Shown here in pieces: positions 51,897 to 59,405 of a DNA stretch of 64,000 nucleotides. The stretch lies in NCBI GenBank assembly GCA_027451745.1, contig DAIDIP010000001.1, forward strand, positions 62,001 through 126,000, read 5' to 3'. A model generated the notes under the pieces. It had not been told where the DNA came from. It made no database searches and saw nothing but the letters and a program-made list of their open reading frames with translations. Made by a program: the position numbers and the translations under genes. How positions within the stretch are numbered: position 1 is the first letter of the stretch; each line of letters starts with the position of its first letter. This stretch comes from Candidatus Melainabacteria bacterium. GTDB lineage: Bacteria > Cyanobacteriota > Vampirovibrionia > Obscuribacterales > Obscuribacteraceae.

Positions 51897-52514
51897 TTAT
51901 AACCCGGTTTTTAAAATTGCGTCAGTATTCGGCATCTGATCTTGCAGGACACGATCGACACTTGGCAATGCAGTTAATTGGGTGTTTAGTTGCAATGGTA
52001 CGTCGGGAATGGGAATTTCTTTATTCTGGGCGGTCCTGCTTTTTTGCATTTCGCTACGGAACTCGTTGCTGATAGCAGTAGTGAGTACGGTCTCTTTAAA
52101 AGCTGCACGTTCTCGGTTAAATGTATCTGTTAAATGCATTGTATTTGAATAGGAGCGACTCATTTGTTCTTGAACAAATGTAGGAACAGTCTTTTCAGCA
52201 AGACCAACTCCAGATACAGGTCCAGAACCTAGTAAACCGAAACCACCGGAAGTATTTGAAAGTCCAAATTCAGGACCATTTGGATATAACCTTCCGAACC
52301 CTAATGACTCAATGCTTGAGCCACGCGGCCAAAAAACCCCAGGACTGCTACTTGGAATGCCAAAGGTTGTAGTAATAGGCGGCTGTGTATTGTTTGGAAT
52401 ACTAAAAGTTGCAGTAACAGGCTGTTGCGAAGTACTTTGGCTAATCGCCGGGGATACATAACCAAAGAAGCAAATAAAGCAAGCAGTTAGCCTATATTTT
52501 TTTATATTATCCAT
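51897..52514 (-). CDS. Exported protein with ITTTFGIP-like repeats
   Basis: The 205-residue protein has a signal peptide ending near Ser25, a Ser/Thr/Pro-rich start with two copies of (V/I)T(A/T)TF(S/G)IP, a Gly-rich segment and a helical C-terminus. No family is recognised. It lies immediately upstream of the exporter operon on the same strand and could be its cargo, which is only a positional guess. The protein at 55987-56535 is similar in style (ATFAPQGG repeats). Confidence 0.6.
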   Translation of the reverse strand: MDNIKKYRLTACFICFFGYVSPAISQSTSQQPVTATFSIPNNTQPPITTTFGIPSSSPGVFWPRGSSIESLGFGRLYPNGPEFGLSNTSGGFGLLGSGPVSGVGLAEKTVPTFVQEQMSRSYSNTMHLTDTFNRERAAFKETVLTTAISNEFRSEMQKSRTAQNKEIPIPDVPLQLNTQLTALPSVDRVLQDQMPNTDAILKTGL

Positions 52515-52616
52515 ATGGTTATATCTTTATCCGGTTGAACATATCATAGGTACAGAGTTTACATAAAATAAACGAAATTGAACAGAATAGTATTACACTC
52601 AGTTATAATTTATGTA

Positions 52617-52694
52617 GGTGGTGAAGCTCACCAAGTCATCTGACTAAACCGCGAATGAGCCAATAGCTTCTGCCAGGACACAATAGGGCAGAAG
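52617..52694 (+). promoter_or_regulatory. crcB-type riboswitch, divergent copy, unit 3
   Basis: P1 is GGTGGTGAAGCTCACC (52617-52632), with G where the other copies have A. A P2 hairpin AGTC...GACT and AACC-GC-GAATGA-GC-CAAT-AGCTTC follow. The pseudoknot GAAGCT/AGCTTC is kept. A strong 8-bp hairpin CTTCTGCC...GGCAGAAG (52667-52694) ends 4 bases before the HAD ATG and would hide its ribosome site, suggesting translational control. TATAAT lies at 52604-52609. Confidence 0.65.
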
Positions 52695-52698
52695 TAAC

Positions 52699-53364
52699 AT
52701 GCAACATTATCCTTTTCGTTGTATCTTTTTTGATCTCAACGGTGTTGTTTTAAATGACACACAGGCACACCAGAAGGTTTGGAAAGAGTTCTTTCTAAAG
52801 CATGGTGTTTTACCTTCTGACAATAATATTTCGCGCACTAACGGACGAAGAGCTTACGATGTAATTATAGAAATATGTGGCGTTCAGCCAGATGGATTTC
52901 GATGCCATGAGTTGATGGAAGAATTTACTGACACATATCAGGCATATCTTTTAGATGCTGACTTAATTGGCGTCGCCGGTATTAAAAATTTTTTGACCAA
53001 TTTGGCCATGTGCGGTGTGCAAAAGGTACTTACTACTAGTGAAACGATAGTAAATGCCAAACTCGTGCTGATGAAACTTGGACTGCAATCACTATTTGAT
53101 AAATTAGTTACTGCCGAGGATGTCGATAAGGGAAAACCCGATCCATCAGTTTATGAAGCTGCGTTATCTAGATCCGGAACCTACAAGAATAATTGTTTAG
53201 TAGTAGAAGATTCTATTGCTGGTATCAGAGCAGCAAAAGCTGCTGGAATTAAGTGCCTTGGATTAACGACTAGTTTGTCGGAAGATGAGCTTGTATCAGC
53301 AGGAGCCGACTGGATAGCTGGTGACTTCCTTAGCTTGCCAAAAAACCTTGCTATACATCATTAG
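52699..53364 (+). CDS. HAD-superfamily hydrolase with DxN motif
   Basis: The 221-residue protein has the HAD fold of the beta-phosphoglucomutase/dehalogenase branch: motif I FFDLNGVV (Asp12, Asn14), motif II VLTTSE, motif III Lys in DKGKPDPSVYE and motif IV VVEDSIAGIRAAKAAG. The second motif-I Asp, the usual acid/base of HAD phosphatases, is Asn. Dehalogenases also lack that Asp, so a non-phosphatase reaction is possible but unproven. It lies behind riboswitch unit 3. Confidence 0.88.
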   Translation: MQHYPFRCIFFDLNGVVLNDTQAHQKVWKEFFLKHGVLPSDNNISRTNGRRAYDVIIEICGVQPDGFRCHELMEEFTDTYQAYLLDADLIGVAGIKNFLTNLAMCGVQKVLTTSETIVNAKLVLMKLGLQSLFDKLVTAEDVDKGKPDPSVYEAALSRSGTYKNNCLVVEDSIAGIRAAKAAGIKCLGLTTSLSEDELVSAGADWIAGDFLSLPKNLAIHH

Positions 53365-53404
53365 TGCATCTGAATTTATAGAAAATCGCGTCCAAAGATA
53401 TTTC

Positions 53405-53599
53405 TCATTTTTCCTTGTCTCCCAGTAATTCAAGCGCCTCCCGAACTAATTGTGATACCAATTCAATAAAATACGTCATTGAACGGTTAGATTGTTTATT
53501 TTCTGTTAGGACTTTTTCCAGTGACTCTAATCCTCTGATCACGTTGTGTAATTTAGATATGACCATCCTCTTTGAGCTACGTGTCATGCGTCTAGACAT
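53405..53599 (-). CDS. Small helical protein, about 64 aa
   Basis: The frame encodes a basic start (MSRRMTRSSKRMVISKLH) and an amphipathic helical remainder (GLESLEKVLTENKQSN, LVSQLVREALELLGDKEK). ATG at 53599 has GAGG about 10 bases upstream; an ATG at 53623 is an alternative. It is convergent with the HAD gene. No family is recognised. Confidence 0.45.
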   Translation of the reverse strand: MSRRMTRSSKRMVISKLHNVIRGLESLEKVLTENKQSNRSMTYFIELVSQLVREALELLGDKEK

Positions 53600-53749
53600 A
53601 ATTGCTTGCCTCACGGCAATCATTTACTAGACGCGGCCAAATGCCCACATTTCTTAATCCAATATAGAAATGAGATTTTCTACGCACTATATCTAAAATG
53701 AAGAGGGTGATAGAGCGGCATATAAATTTGGAGTCTACCTGTCGCCCTA

Positions 53750-54205
53750 TCAAAAACTTATTATATCACCGCTAATCCGAGAACTACTTTCTTTCAAACG
53801 CATTAAAGTTTTTTGTGCTCGTGAGCATACGTATGGATTTTCATTGCTCGCGAGTATATGTAGCAAAGGCGCAGGTAATGCTGGGTTTTGCGCCAATCCA
53901 TAACAGACATCTAAATTGTCAGTCAAGATTAATAACTCTATTGCTTCTGTGGGTGTATTTGCGTTTTCTGCTGCGCTCAACTGTACATCAATATCTGAAT
54001 CCTCTATAAGTTCAAGTAGAATTTTGGCTGGGACATTTGGATTTTCTGCAACTCGTCGCCTAATTTTTGGGCTTACGTCTCTTGCTAAAATTGCTAATGT
54101 TTTTATAGGTGTTTTTGGATTACCAGCAACTAAATAACAAGCCAGAAATTCACTCTGGTTATAATAAGTTACCTTAGCCTCACCTCTATAATTCAGGTCC
54201 AGCAT
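53750..54205 (-). CDS. LRV-repeat protein
   Basis: The protein of about 151 residues is made of three to four leucine-rich-variant repeats of the form GNPKTPIKTLAILARDVSP / ENPNVPAKILLELIEDSDID / ENANTPTEAIELLILTDNLD / QNPALPAPLLHILAS. LRV and related HEAT-like repeats bind proteins. No catalytic domain is present. The start is uncertain: ATG 54205 or TTG 54244, neither with a good ribosome site. It lies downstream of riboswitch unit 4. Confidence 0.75.
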   Translation of the reverse strand: MLDLNYRGEAKVTYYNQSEFLACYLVAGNPKTPIKTLAILARDVSPKIRRRVAENPNVPAKILLELIEDSDIDVQLSAAENANTPTEAIELLILTDNLDVCYGLAQNPALPAPLLHILASNENPYVCSRAQKTLMRLKESSSRISGDIISF

Positions 54206-54528
54206 GACGATGTGTTTGACTTCTGTCAGTTTGTGGTGCCTCAATAGTATTCATTTTTTATGTCGTTCTATAGTAAGATTTGATAATTTCAGCAATAACC
54301 ACATAAGTAACCAAATACGGTGACATATCAATACCAACGCAAATCTTAGTTATCATCTGTTTCATAAAACAATTATTGTTTTGCCTATGCTTAGACTATC
54401 TGAGCACAACAAACATTTTAGTTTCAAAATTGCAAATTAGCCATACTCCCCCTCAATGGTCAAATCCAAACGTAAGGAGAAGTGCTTATGCTAAAAAAGA
54501 ATACCGAATCCTAATTACAGCCAAGCCA
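54206..54528 (-). other. Leader between riboswitch unit 4 and the LRV gene
   Basis: About 320 bp of AT-rich sequence separates the aptamer at 54529-54596 from the LRV gene. It holds a 35-codon minus-strand frame (54258-54365, MKQMITKICVGIDMSPYL...) ending close to the possible TTG start at 54244, without a clear ribosome site. It may be a leader peptide or untranslated. Confidence 0.35.
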
Positions 54529-54596
54529 CTACTCTTTAGTAGAAGCTATCGGCTCGTAAGCGGTTCGGTTAAAATAACCTGGTGAGCTTCATCACC
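54529..54596 (-). promoter_or_regulatory. crcB-type riboswitch, unit 4
   Basis: The minus strand reads P1 GGTGATGAAGCTCACC (54581-54596), a P2 hairpin GGTTA-TTT-TAACC (54567-54579), then AACC-GCT-TACG-AGC-CGAT-AGCTTC. Loop GAAGCT pairs with AGCTTC (54542-54547). A short hairpin CTACT-AAAG-AGTAG follows without a T tract. The base after P3 is C where other copies have T. It reads towards the LRV gene. Confidence 0.72.
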
Positions 54597-54605
54597 TAAC
54601 TGTTG

Positions 54606-54633
54606 ATTATAGACTCCGATATCTTATAGTCAA
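54606..54633 (-). promoter_or_regulatory. Sigma-70 promoter of riboswitch unit 4
   Basis: On the minus strand TTGACT (54628-54633) and TATAAT (54606-54611) are 16 bases apart. The predicted start, about 7 bases on, falls three bases before the aptamer's first G. Confidence 0.8.
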
Positions 54634-54724
54634 TTAAAATAGCGTTAATAGCTATGTGTGCTGATCCTCTTTCGCCTATACAGATAATTGATTGATATCC
54701 GGCGTTTTAGTAGCAACTTGCGCA

Positions 54725-54730
54725 TATAAT
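54725..54730 (+). promoter_or_regulatory. -10 element of riboswitch unit 5
   Basis: A perfect TATAAT stands 8 bases before the aptamer at 54739. No good -35 is seen at the usual distance. The same 7-9 base TATAAT-to-aptamer spacing holds for units 1, 3 and 4. Confidence 0.65.
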
Positions 54731-54738
54731 GTTCAAAT

Positions 54739-54809
54739 GGCGATGAAGCTCGCCCTGTCTTCTGACTAAACCGCCAAGCACGGCTGATAGCTTCTATCAG
54801 TATTGGTAG
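54739..54809 (+). promoter_or_regulatory. crcB-type (fluoride) riboswitch, unit 5
   Basis: P1 is GGCGATGAAGCTCGCC (54739-54754), P2 GTC-TTCT-GAC, then AACC-GCC-AAGCAC-GGC-TGAT-AGCTTC with pseudoknot GAAGCT/AGCTTC (54789-54794). The following hairpin CTATCA-GTAT-TGGTAG (54794-54809) shares the end of the pseudoknot strand and lies over the AGGG before the ATG at 54820, so translational control is likely. Confidence 0.8.
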
Positions 54810-54819
54810 GGCTTGCGCA

Positions 54820-55860
54820 ATGGTATTAGTTTCTTCAATAGAATGGCGAAAGGACTTGCCATGTATTCAAGCCCATTGCAAAGATGTATATAAATATATT
54901 AGATTGTCATTTGGAACAGTGCTAATAATTTCTCTCATTTTAAATGTCATTGTACTGTCGGAAAACAGAGCTTTCGGTAACGAACAACGAAGTGCATTTT
55001 CAGATGTAGCTGACACAAAATCTACCAGCTCAACGGTAAATGATTTTTCAGCAGAAGCTCGCGAGATCGCAGAGCTCGCTGAAATTACTCCAGTACTTGA
55101 GCAATTAGAGAGTCTGCAAAAATCTGCAACAGCAAATGAATCATCTTCGAATAGAATAGAAAGAGCACAAGAAATAATCTATCTACGCGGGCAGTTAAAT
55201 GCTTTAATACAAGCAGGTAATCTACAAATCAACGCCACACGTGGCAGATTAGAATCGGCAATTGCGCAAGCCAGAGAATTACGTGCTTACATAGCAGAGC
55301 GACGCAATCGTATCACCCGTCGCACTAACACAATTAACTTGATCAGCGGTGGAATTACAAAGATAGTGGGTTATTCGGTAGCTCTTGGTAATCTTACAGC
55401 TATCCCAACTAACACCCTAGAAGTGTTTGATGGTGGTGTGCAATCAGCTCTGTCTGCTTTAGCTCTGCGTGAACAACAACAGGAAAATAAATTGGAACAT
55501 GGTATGCCTCCCATTTTAGAATCATTTTTGAACAACACACGTGGGCCGCATTTACTTGCGCCGGGAGTCTGGATGTATTTGAATCATCCACCGCTCGACA
55601 ATAAAACAACAAAATCGCGCCGCCAGTTGTTAATTGAAAGCTGGGAAAAAAGTGGTATTCTTCGTGATGCAAATACACCTAATACACACTCGAAAACAAA
55701 ACCTTCTATGTCTATAGACTTGCTTGATGAGCGTATTGCTATGTTATCGGATTTAGAATCTGCTGTATCTGAAATGCATGGTGGACTAATGGAATTAAGT
55801 AATGTAGTTGCCATCTCGTATAAAAAAAACAAAAATGAATTGCACTATGCCGTTCCATAA
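54820..55860 (+). CDS. Hypothetical exported or anchored helical protein
   Basis: The 346-residue protein has one hydrophobic segment near residues 32-48 (FGTVLIISLILNVIVLS), a long helical, Glu/Ala/Arg-rich region (ARELRAYIAERRNRITRRTN) and a glycine-containing hydrophobic patch (LISGGITKIVGYSVALGNL). No family is recognised. It lies 10 bases after riboswitch unit 5 with AGGG as its only ribosome site, inside the regulatory hairpin. Confidence 0.7.
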   Translation: MVLVSSIEWRKDLPCIQAHCKDVYKYIRLSFGTVLIISLILNVIVLSENRAFGNEQRSAFSDVADTKSTSSTVNDFSAEAREIAELAEITPVLEQLESLQKSATANESSSNRIERAQEIIYLRGQLNALIQAGNLQINATRGRLESAIAQARELRAYIAERRNRITRRTNTINLISGGITKIVGYSVALGNLTAIPTNTLEVFDGGVQSALSALALREQQQENKLEHGMPPILESFLNNTRGPHLLAPGVWMYLNHPPLDNKTTKSRRQLLIESWEKSGILRDANTPNTHSKTKPSMSIDLLDERIAMLSDLESAVSEMHGGLMELSNVVAISYKKNKNELHYAVP

Positions 55861-55986
55861 TATAAGCGAACAGGACTTTGTTTAAAAATGACGCAGTATC
55901 AGCTGCAGCTCCATTGTTCGGTAATACGATTAGACGCAACAATTTGTGCGTATGCACCGTTTCGCAATCTAAATTAAACGGTTGTT

Positions 55987-56535
55987 TTACGGATGACTAT
56001 TATTTACGCTGCCAGAAACTGCACCACTTTGTCCACTAGCGGAAGAACCAAAACCAGGTAAGGGCACAATTCCAGTATTAGGTAGCCCGCCTGGGTTACT
56101 TGAAGTGGCTGGTTGAATCCCTACGCCACTGCCAGGCAGCACATTTGAATTTGTACCAGCGCCAGGCTTAGTTCCAGCATTATTGCTCGGCAAGCCACCG
56201 AGATTTACACTTCCGTAGTTTTGAATCCCGGTACCACCTTGCGGAGCAAATGTTGTTGCAACAGTGCCAGCACTCACGGTTGGTGTGCTCGTTCCTGTGA
56301 CGCTGATATTTGCATTGCCGTAGTTCTGTAAGCCGACCCCACCTTGCGGAGCAAATGTTGCCCCGACAGTCCCAGGAGTGTTGGCTGGTCCGTTTTGTGT
56401 TGTGATACTGCTTGGTCCTATACCGGAACCGCTACTGCTAGCACTCCAGCCACTTACCTGAGCTAATGCTTGTCCTGGTATCAAGATCGTCTGCACAACT
56501 AGTACAGTAATTATGGAGTGAACAAGTTTATTCAT
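55987..56535 (-). CDS. Exported Gly/Ser/Asn-rich repeat protein
   Basis: The 182-residue protein has a signal peptide (VHSIITVLVVQTILIPGQALA) and a low-complexity body with two copies of GTV(G/A)(A/T)TFAPQGG(V/T)G(L/I)QNYG about 40 residues apart. The tail is Gly/Pro/Ser-rich. This is typical of secreted or surface repeat proteins. No family is recognised. Confidence 0.65.
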   Translation of the reverse strand: MNKLVHSIITVLVVQTILIPGQALAQVSGWSASSSGSGIGPSSITTQNGPANTPGTVGATFAPQGGVGLQNYGNANISVTGTSTPTVSAGTVATTFAPQGGTGIQNYGSVNLGGLPSNNAGTKPGAGTNSNVLPGSGVGIQPATSSNPGGLPNTGIVPLPGFGSSASGQSGAVSGSVNNSHP

Positions 56536-56691
56536 TCTCTGTCCTTTACAAGTGATCCTGCTTTGACAAACATAGTAACACGATTAAAAGCCCTAGTTCG
56601 TGACCGTAAGAATTTTTGAGGGATTATTGAGGAGTTCGGAATGAAGCGAAACTTGGACATCTTCAGCTAGAAGACAATTGACAAATTAAAT

Positions 56692-56706
56692 GCCGATATT
56701 ATCGGC
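56692..56706 (+). other. Short stem-loop in the 56536-56805 gap
   Basis: The arms gccgat and atcggc around att form a 6-bp hairpin. Further on is a short T run (caguuuuu). It may be a terminator on the plus strand. The 270-bp gap holds no recognised gene. Confidence 0.3.
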
Positions 56707-56805
56707 TTTACCAGTTTTTCACAATTTCTTGATAAATTTTTTGCAGGGTAATCGCTTTAACGCGACTTACAGTGTACTAGCTCAAGAATATATCCGCGGT
56801 GTGAA

Positions 56806-58161
56806 TTGGCGAGAGTAGCTATTGTTAACTTAATGGTCTTGGTTTTGTCACTCTGCTCAATATGGTCTGGAGCAGCAGCGATAGAGAATTTGCACCCGGT
56901 TATGACTGAATCCGATCCTCAATCAAATGCTTCGAGACAAACGAATTCTAAGATGACGCTCGATCAGACGCTTGAGGAGGCATGTCTTGCCAATCCAAGT
57001 TTAAAGCTTATCGAAGCTCAAAGACCAGTAGCGGAAGCTGGGATCGTTCAGGCGAAGATCAGAGTGAACCCCTTCTATCAAGGAGAATTTGCGCCTGCCG
57101 AAAACACTTATCGCTTTTACATGATCACGGCTACAACCCAACTTGGACTGAAACGCCAGCGCCGCATTGAAGTTGCCAAAGGGCTTATTGATTCCACCAA
57201 TGCTACTATTCGCACAATGGCATGGAAGATCAGACAGGATACTGAATCTGCATATTTTGAACTTGCTATAGCCCAGCAAACTTTGCAAGTTATGGAAGAT
57301 TATTTAGAAACTACGAAGCGATTATCAGCTACAACACAAAAGAGACGCGAAGCTAGAGATGCCTCGGGTTTAGAAGTTCTTCGGGCCGAGGCTGCTGTCG
57401 CTGACGCCAAAGCACAAGTTGTGCCGGTAGAAGTACGCGTCCAACAGGCCATGCGTCAACTCAACCTTATTCTGGGTCGACCGCCAGAAAATCCAATTGA
57501 GATTATGCCTCCGGCATTCCTGTCACTAAGAAAGTCATCAGCACGTATTCCGCCATTTACAACGCTAATCAGTCAGGCAGAAAAGTATCGACCTGAATTT
57601 CGCCAGAATGATGCTGATTTGTCCGTACAGGCATCCAGGATAAAACTAGCACGCTCTTTCTGGTGGCCAGACGTACAGACGACCATGGGAATGAGCTCAG
57701 TCGCTCAGAACGCTAATAACGATTGGTTTGGCAGTCGTCTCTTAAACAAGCCCGCATGGATGTTAACTATGCCCATCCCTATCAACGACCATGGACAAGG
57801 AATACTGGCCACAGCCATAGCGGCCTATCGACAATTACAACAGCAACGTATTGCCCTTGTGAATCAAGTACGGCAGGAAGTAAATCTGACTTATAGCAGC
57901 GCCTATGCAACAGAGCAACAGATGGATATCTTGGTTAATGAGAGTTTACCCAAACAAGCAAGAATCTTAAGCATGAGCGAGATTGGATATAAAAACGGCG
58001 TGCTAGATTTGACAGCGGCTATCACCGCGCAACAGTCCGCATTGGCGACCAGAATAAATTTTCTGCAGACGGCAACGAGTTACTTTCAAGCACTTGTTCA
58101 GTTAGAGCGGGCTGTGGGGCGCCCAATTATTTCCGAGATGGTGCAACAGGGAGGTAAATAG
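56806..58161 (+). CDS. CzcC/TolC-family outer-membrane protein
   Basis: The 451-residue protein has a signal peptide (VNLMVLVLSLCSIWSGAAA) and OMF repeats with MTLDQTLEEACLANPSLKL at the start and LSMSEIGYKNGVLDLTAAI in the second half. It is the first gene of a third tripartite efflux operon with 58170 and 59402. A TTG start at 56806 is assumed; ATG 56833 is an alternative. Confidence 0.87.
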   Translation: MARVAIVNLMVLVLSLCSIWSGAAAIENLHPVMTESDPQSNASRQTNSKMTLDQTLEEACLANPSLKLIEAQRPVAEAGIVQAKIRVNPFYQGEFAPAENTYRFYMITATTQLGLKRQRRIEVAKGLIDSTNATIRTMAWKIRQDTESAYFELAIAQQTLQVMEDYLETTKRLSATTQKRREARDASGLEVLRAEAAVADAKAQVVPVEVRVQQAMRQLNLILGRPPENPIEIMPPAFLSLRKSSARIPPFTTLISQAEKYRPEFRQNDADLSVQASRIKLARSFWWPDVQTTMGMSSVAQNANNDWFGSRLLNKPAWMLTMPIPINDHGQGILATAIAAYRQLQQQRIALVNQVRQEVNLTYSSAYATEQQMDILVNESLPKQARILSMSEIGYKNGVLDLTAAITAQQSALATRINFLQTATSYFQALVQLERAVGRPIISEMVQQGGK

Positions 58162-58169
58162 CAATTAAC

Positions 58170-59405
58170 ATGATTCGAATTTGCGGACTCATAAGTTTAA
58201 TAGTCACGACATTGCTGTTGATTGGTTGCACAAAACAGTTGACACATCGTCTCGATGATAATGATCTGATACAAGTGAAGACAGCCGTCGTGCACCGTCA
58301 GCTTGTGACTGAAATGGTGGAACTTCCCGGATCTGTTTTCCCCGAGCCGAACAGGGCTGCCCACATAACCTCGCTCATTCCAGGGGTGCTTGTATATGTG
58401 GGTCCTCAGGTGGGTGATTGGGTCCAAAAGGGCGAAGTAGTTGTTCGTTTACAGGATTCCATTCAGCGAGCACAAGTACATCAAAATCAGGCTGCCCTCG
58501 GATTGGCTAAAGCTACCTGGGACAAAACCGAGCACGGTGCACGCCCTCAGGAGATAGAACAGGCACGCGCAGCAGTGGAAGTCGCCAAGGCTAATGCTCT
58601 TAATGCTAAACAAAACAAAGAGAGAATACAGAAACTTTATGAGCAGGAGATTTCTGCCGGACGTGACTATGATTTGGCCATTAGTCAGGAACGGATCGCG
58701 CAGGCTCAGGTACGAGCGGCCGAAGCCAATTTATCGATGGTTTTAAAAGGACCTAGATCTGAAGATCGCGACGCGGCCAAAGCACAGGCCGATCAGGCAG
58801 CAGGACTTCTGGAACAATCTCAAGCAACCCTCAATCTTACTGAGTTGAGGTCACCCATGGCTGGAATAGTCGACGAACGTACTCTCGATATTGGCGAGCA
58901 AGTTGGACCTTCCACTCCCGTCTTACAAGTTGTTGATCCAAGTAAAGTATACGTTCAGGCAAGCCTGCCTGTAGGTTATAACGATAAGCTCGCTCAGGGA
59001 CAGCAGGTAGAGATTACTGTACCTGGCGATGCCAATAAGTTAGTAGGGTACATATCGAACATTGGTATGAAGCTTGATACCATTACGAATACAGTTCCTG
59101 TGCAAATTGAGGTAACAAACGCGCAGCTGCGCTTGAAATTCGGCGCAGTTGTGAAGGCTCGCATTGTTGTTGAGCGGCACCAGGCTCTAGTAGTTCCCAA
59201 AGAAAGCATTATTGGATCGGCGGATGATCCTCACCGGCAGGTGGTGAATTTGATTACAGAAAATAAAAGCAAGCCGATTATAGTGGAAACAGGCATCACT
59301 GATGGTGACTTGGTTGAGATCAAGAAAGGGTTGTGCGATGGCGATAGGGTAGCTGTTAACGTCAACTATGAGCTACCTGAGGGAACAAAGGTTACCGTTA
59401 AATGA
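58170..59405 (+). CDS. RND membrane fusion lipoprotein
   Basis: The 411-residue protein has a lipoprotein signal (LISLIVTTLLLIGC, Cys near residue 20), a barrel-sandwich half-motif (LVYVGPQVGDWVQKGEVVVR), an Ala/Gln-rich coiled coil and the second half-motif (LRSPMAGIVDERTLDIGEQV). It is the periplasmic adaptor for the pump at 59402. GGGAGG lies 12 bases before ATG. Confidence 0.9.
   Translation: MIRICGLISLIVTTLLLIGCTKQLTHRLDDNDLIQVKTAVVHRQLVTEMVELPGSVFPEPNRAAHITSLIPGVLVYVGPQVGDWVQKGEVVVRLQDSIQRAQVHQNQAALGLAKATWDKTEHGARPQEIEQARAAVEVAKANALNAKQNKERIQKLYEQEISAGRDYDLAISQERIAQAQVRAAEANLSMVLKGPRSEDRDAAKAQADQAAGLLEQSQATLNLTELRSPMAGIVDERTLDIGEQVGPSTPVLQVVDPSKVYVQASLPVGYNDKLAQGQQVEITVPGDANKLVGYISNIGMKLDTITNTVPVQIEVTNAQLRLKFGAVVKARIVVERHQALVVPKESIIGSADDPHRQVVNLITENKSKPIIVETGITDGDLVEIKKGLCDGDRVAVNVNYELPEGTKVTVK

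Noticed and set aside
53690-53752. Sixth riboswitch near gagggtgatagagc
   Set aside because: It has no matching pseudoknot strand or AACC-GC element; only loose similarity to P1.
54376-54585. 69-codon plus-strand frame
   Set aside because: It runs antisense through riboswitch unit 4 and shows no ribosome site.
44930-54809. Manganese (yybP-ykoY) or NiCo riboswitch as the identity of the five RNA elements
   Set aside because: Those classes have four-way-junction or paired internal-loop designs; the P1 loop to 3'-strand pseudoknot and AACCGCC...GGCTGAT layout fit the crcB class.
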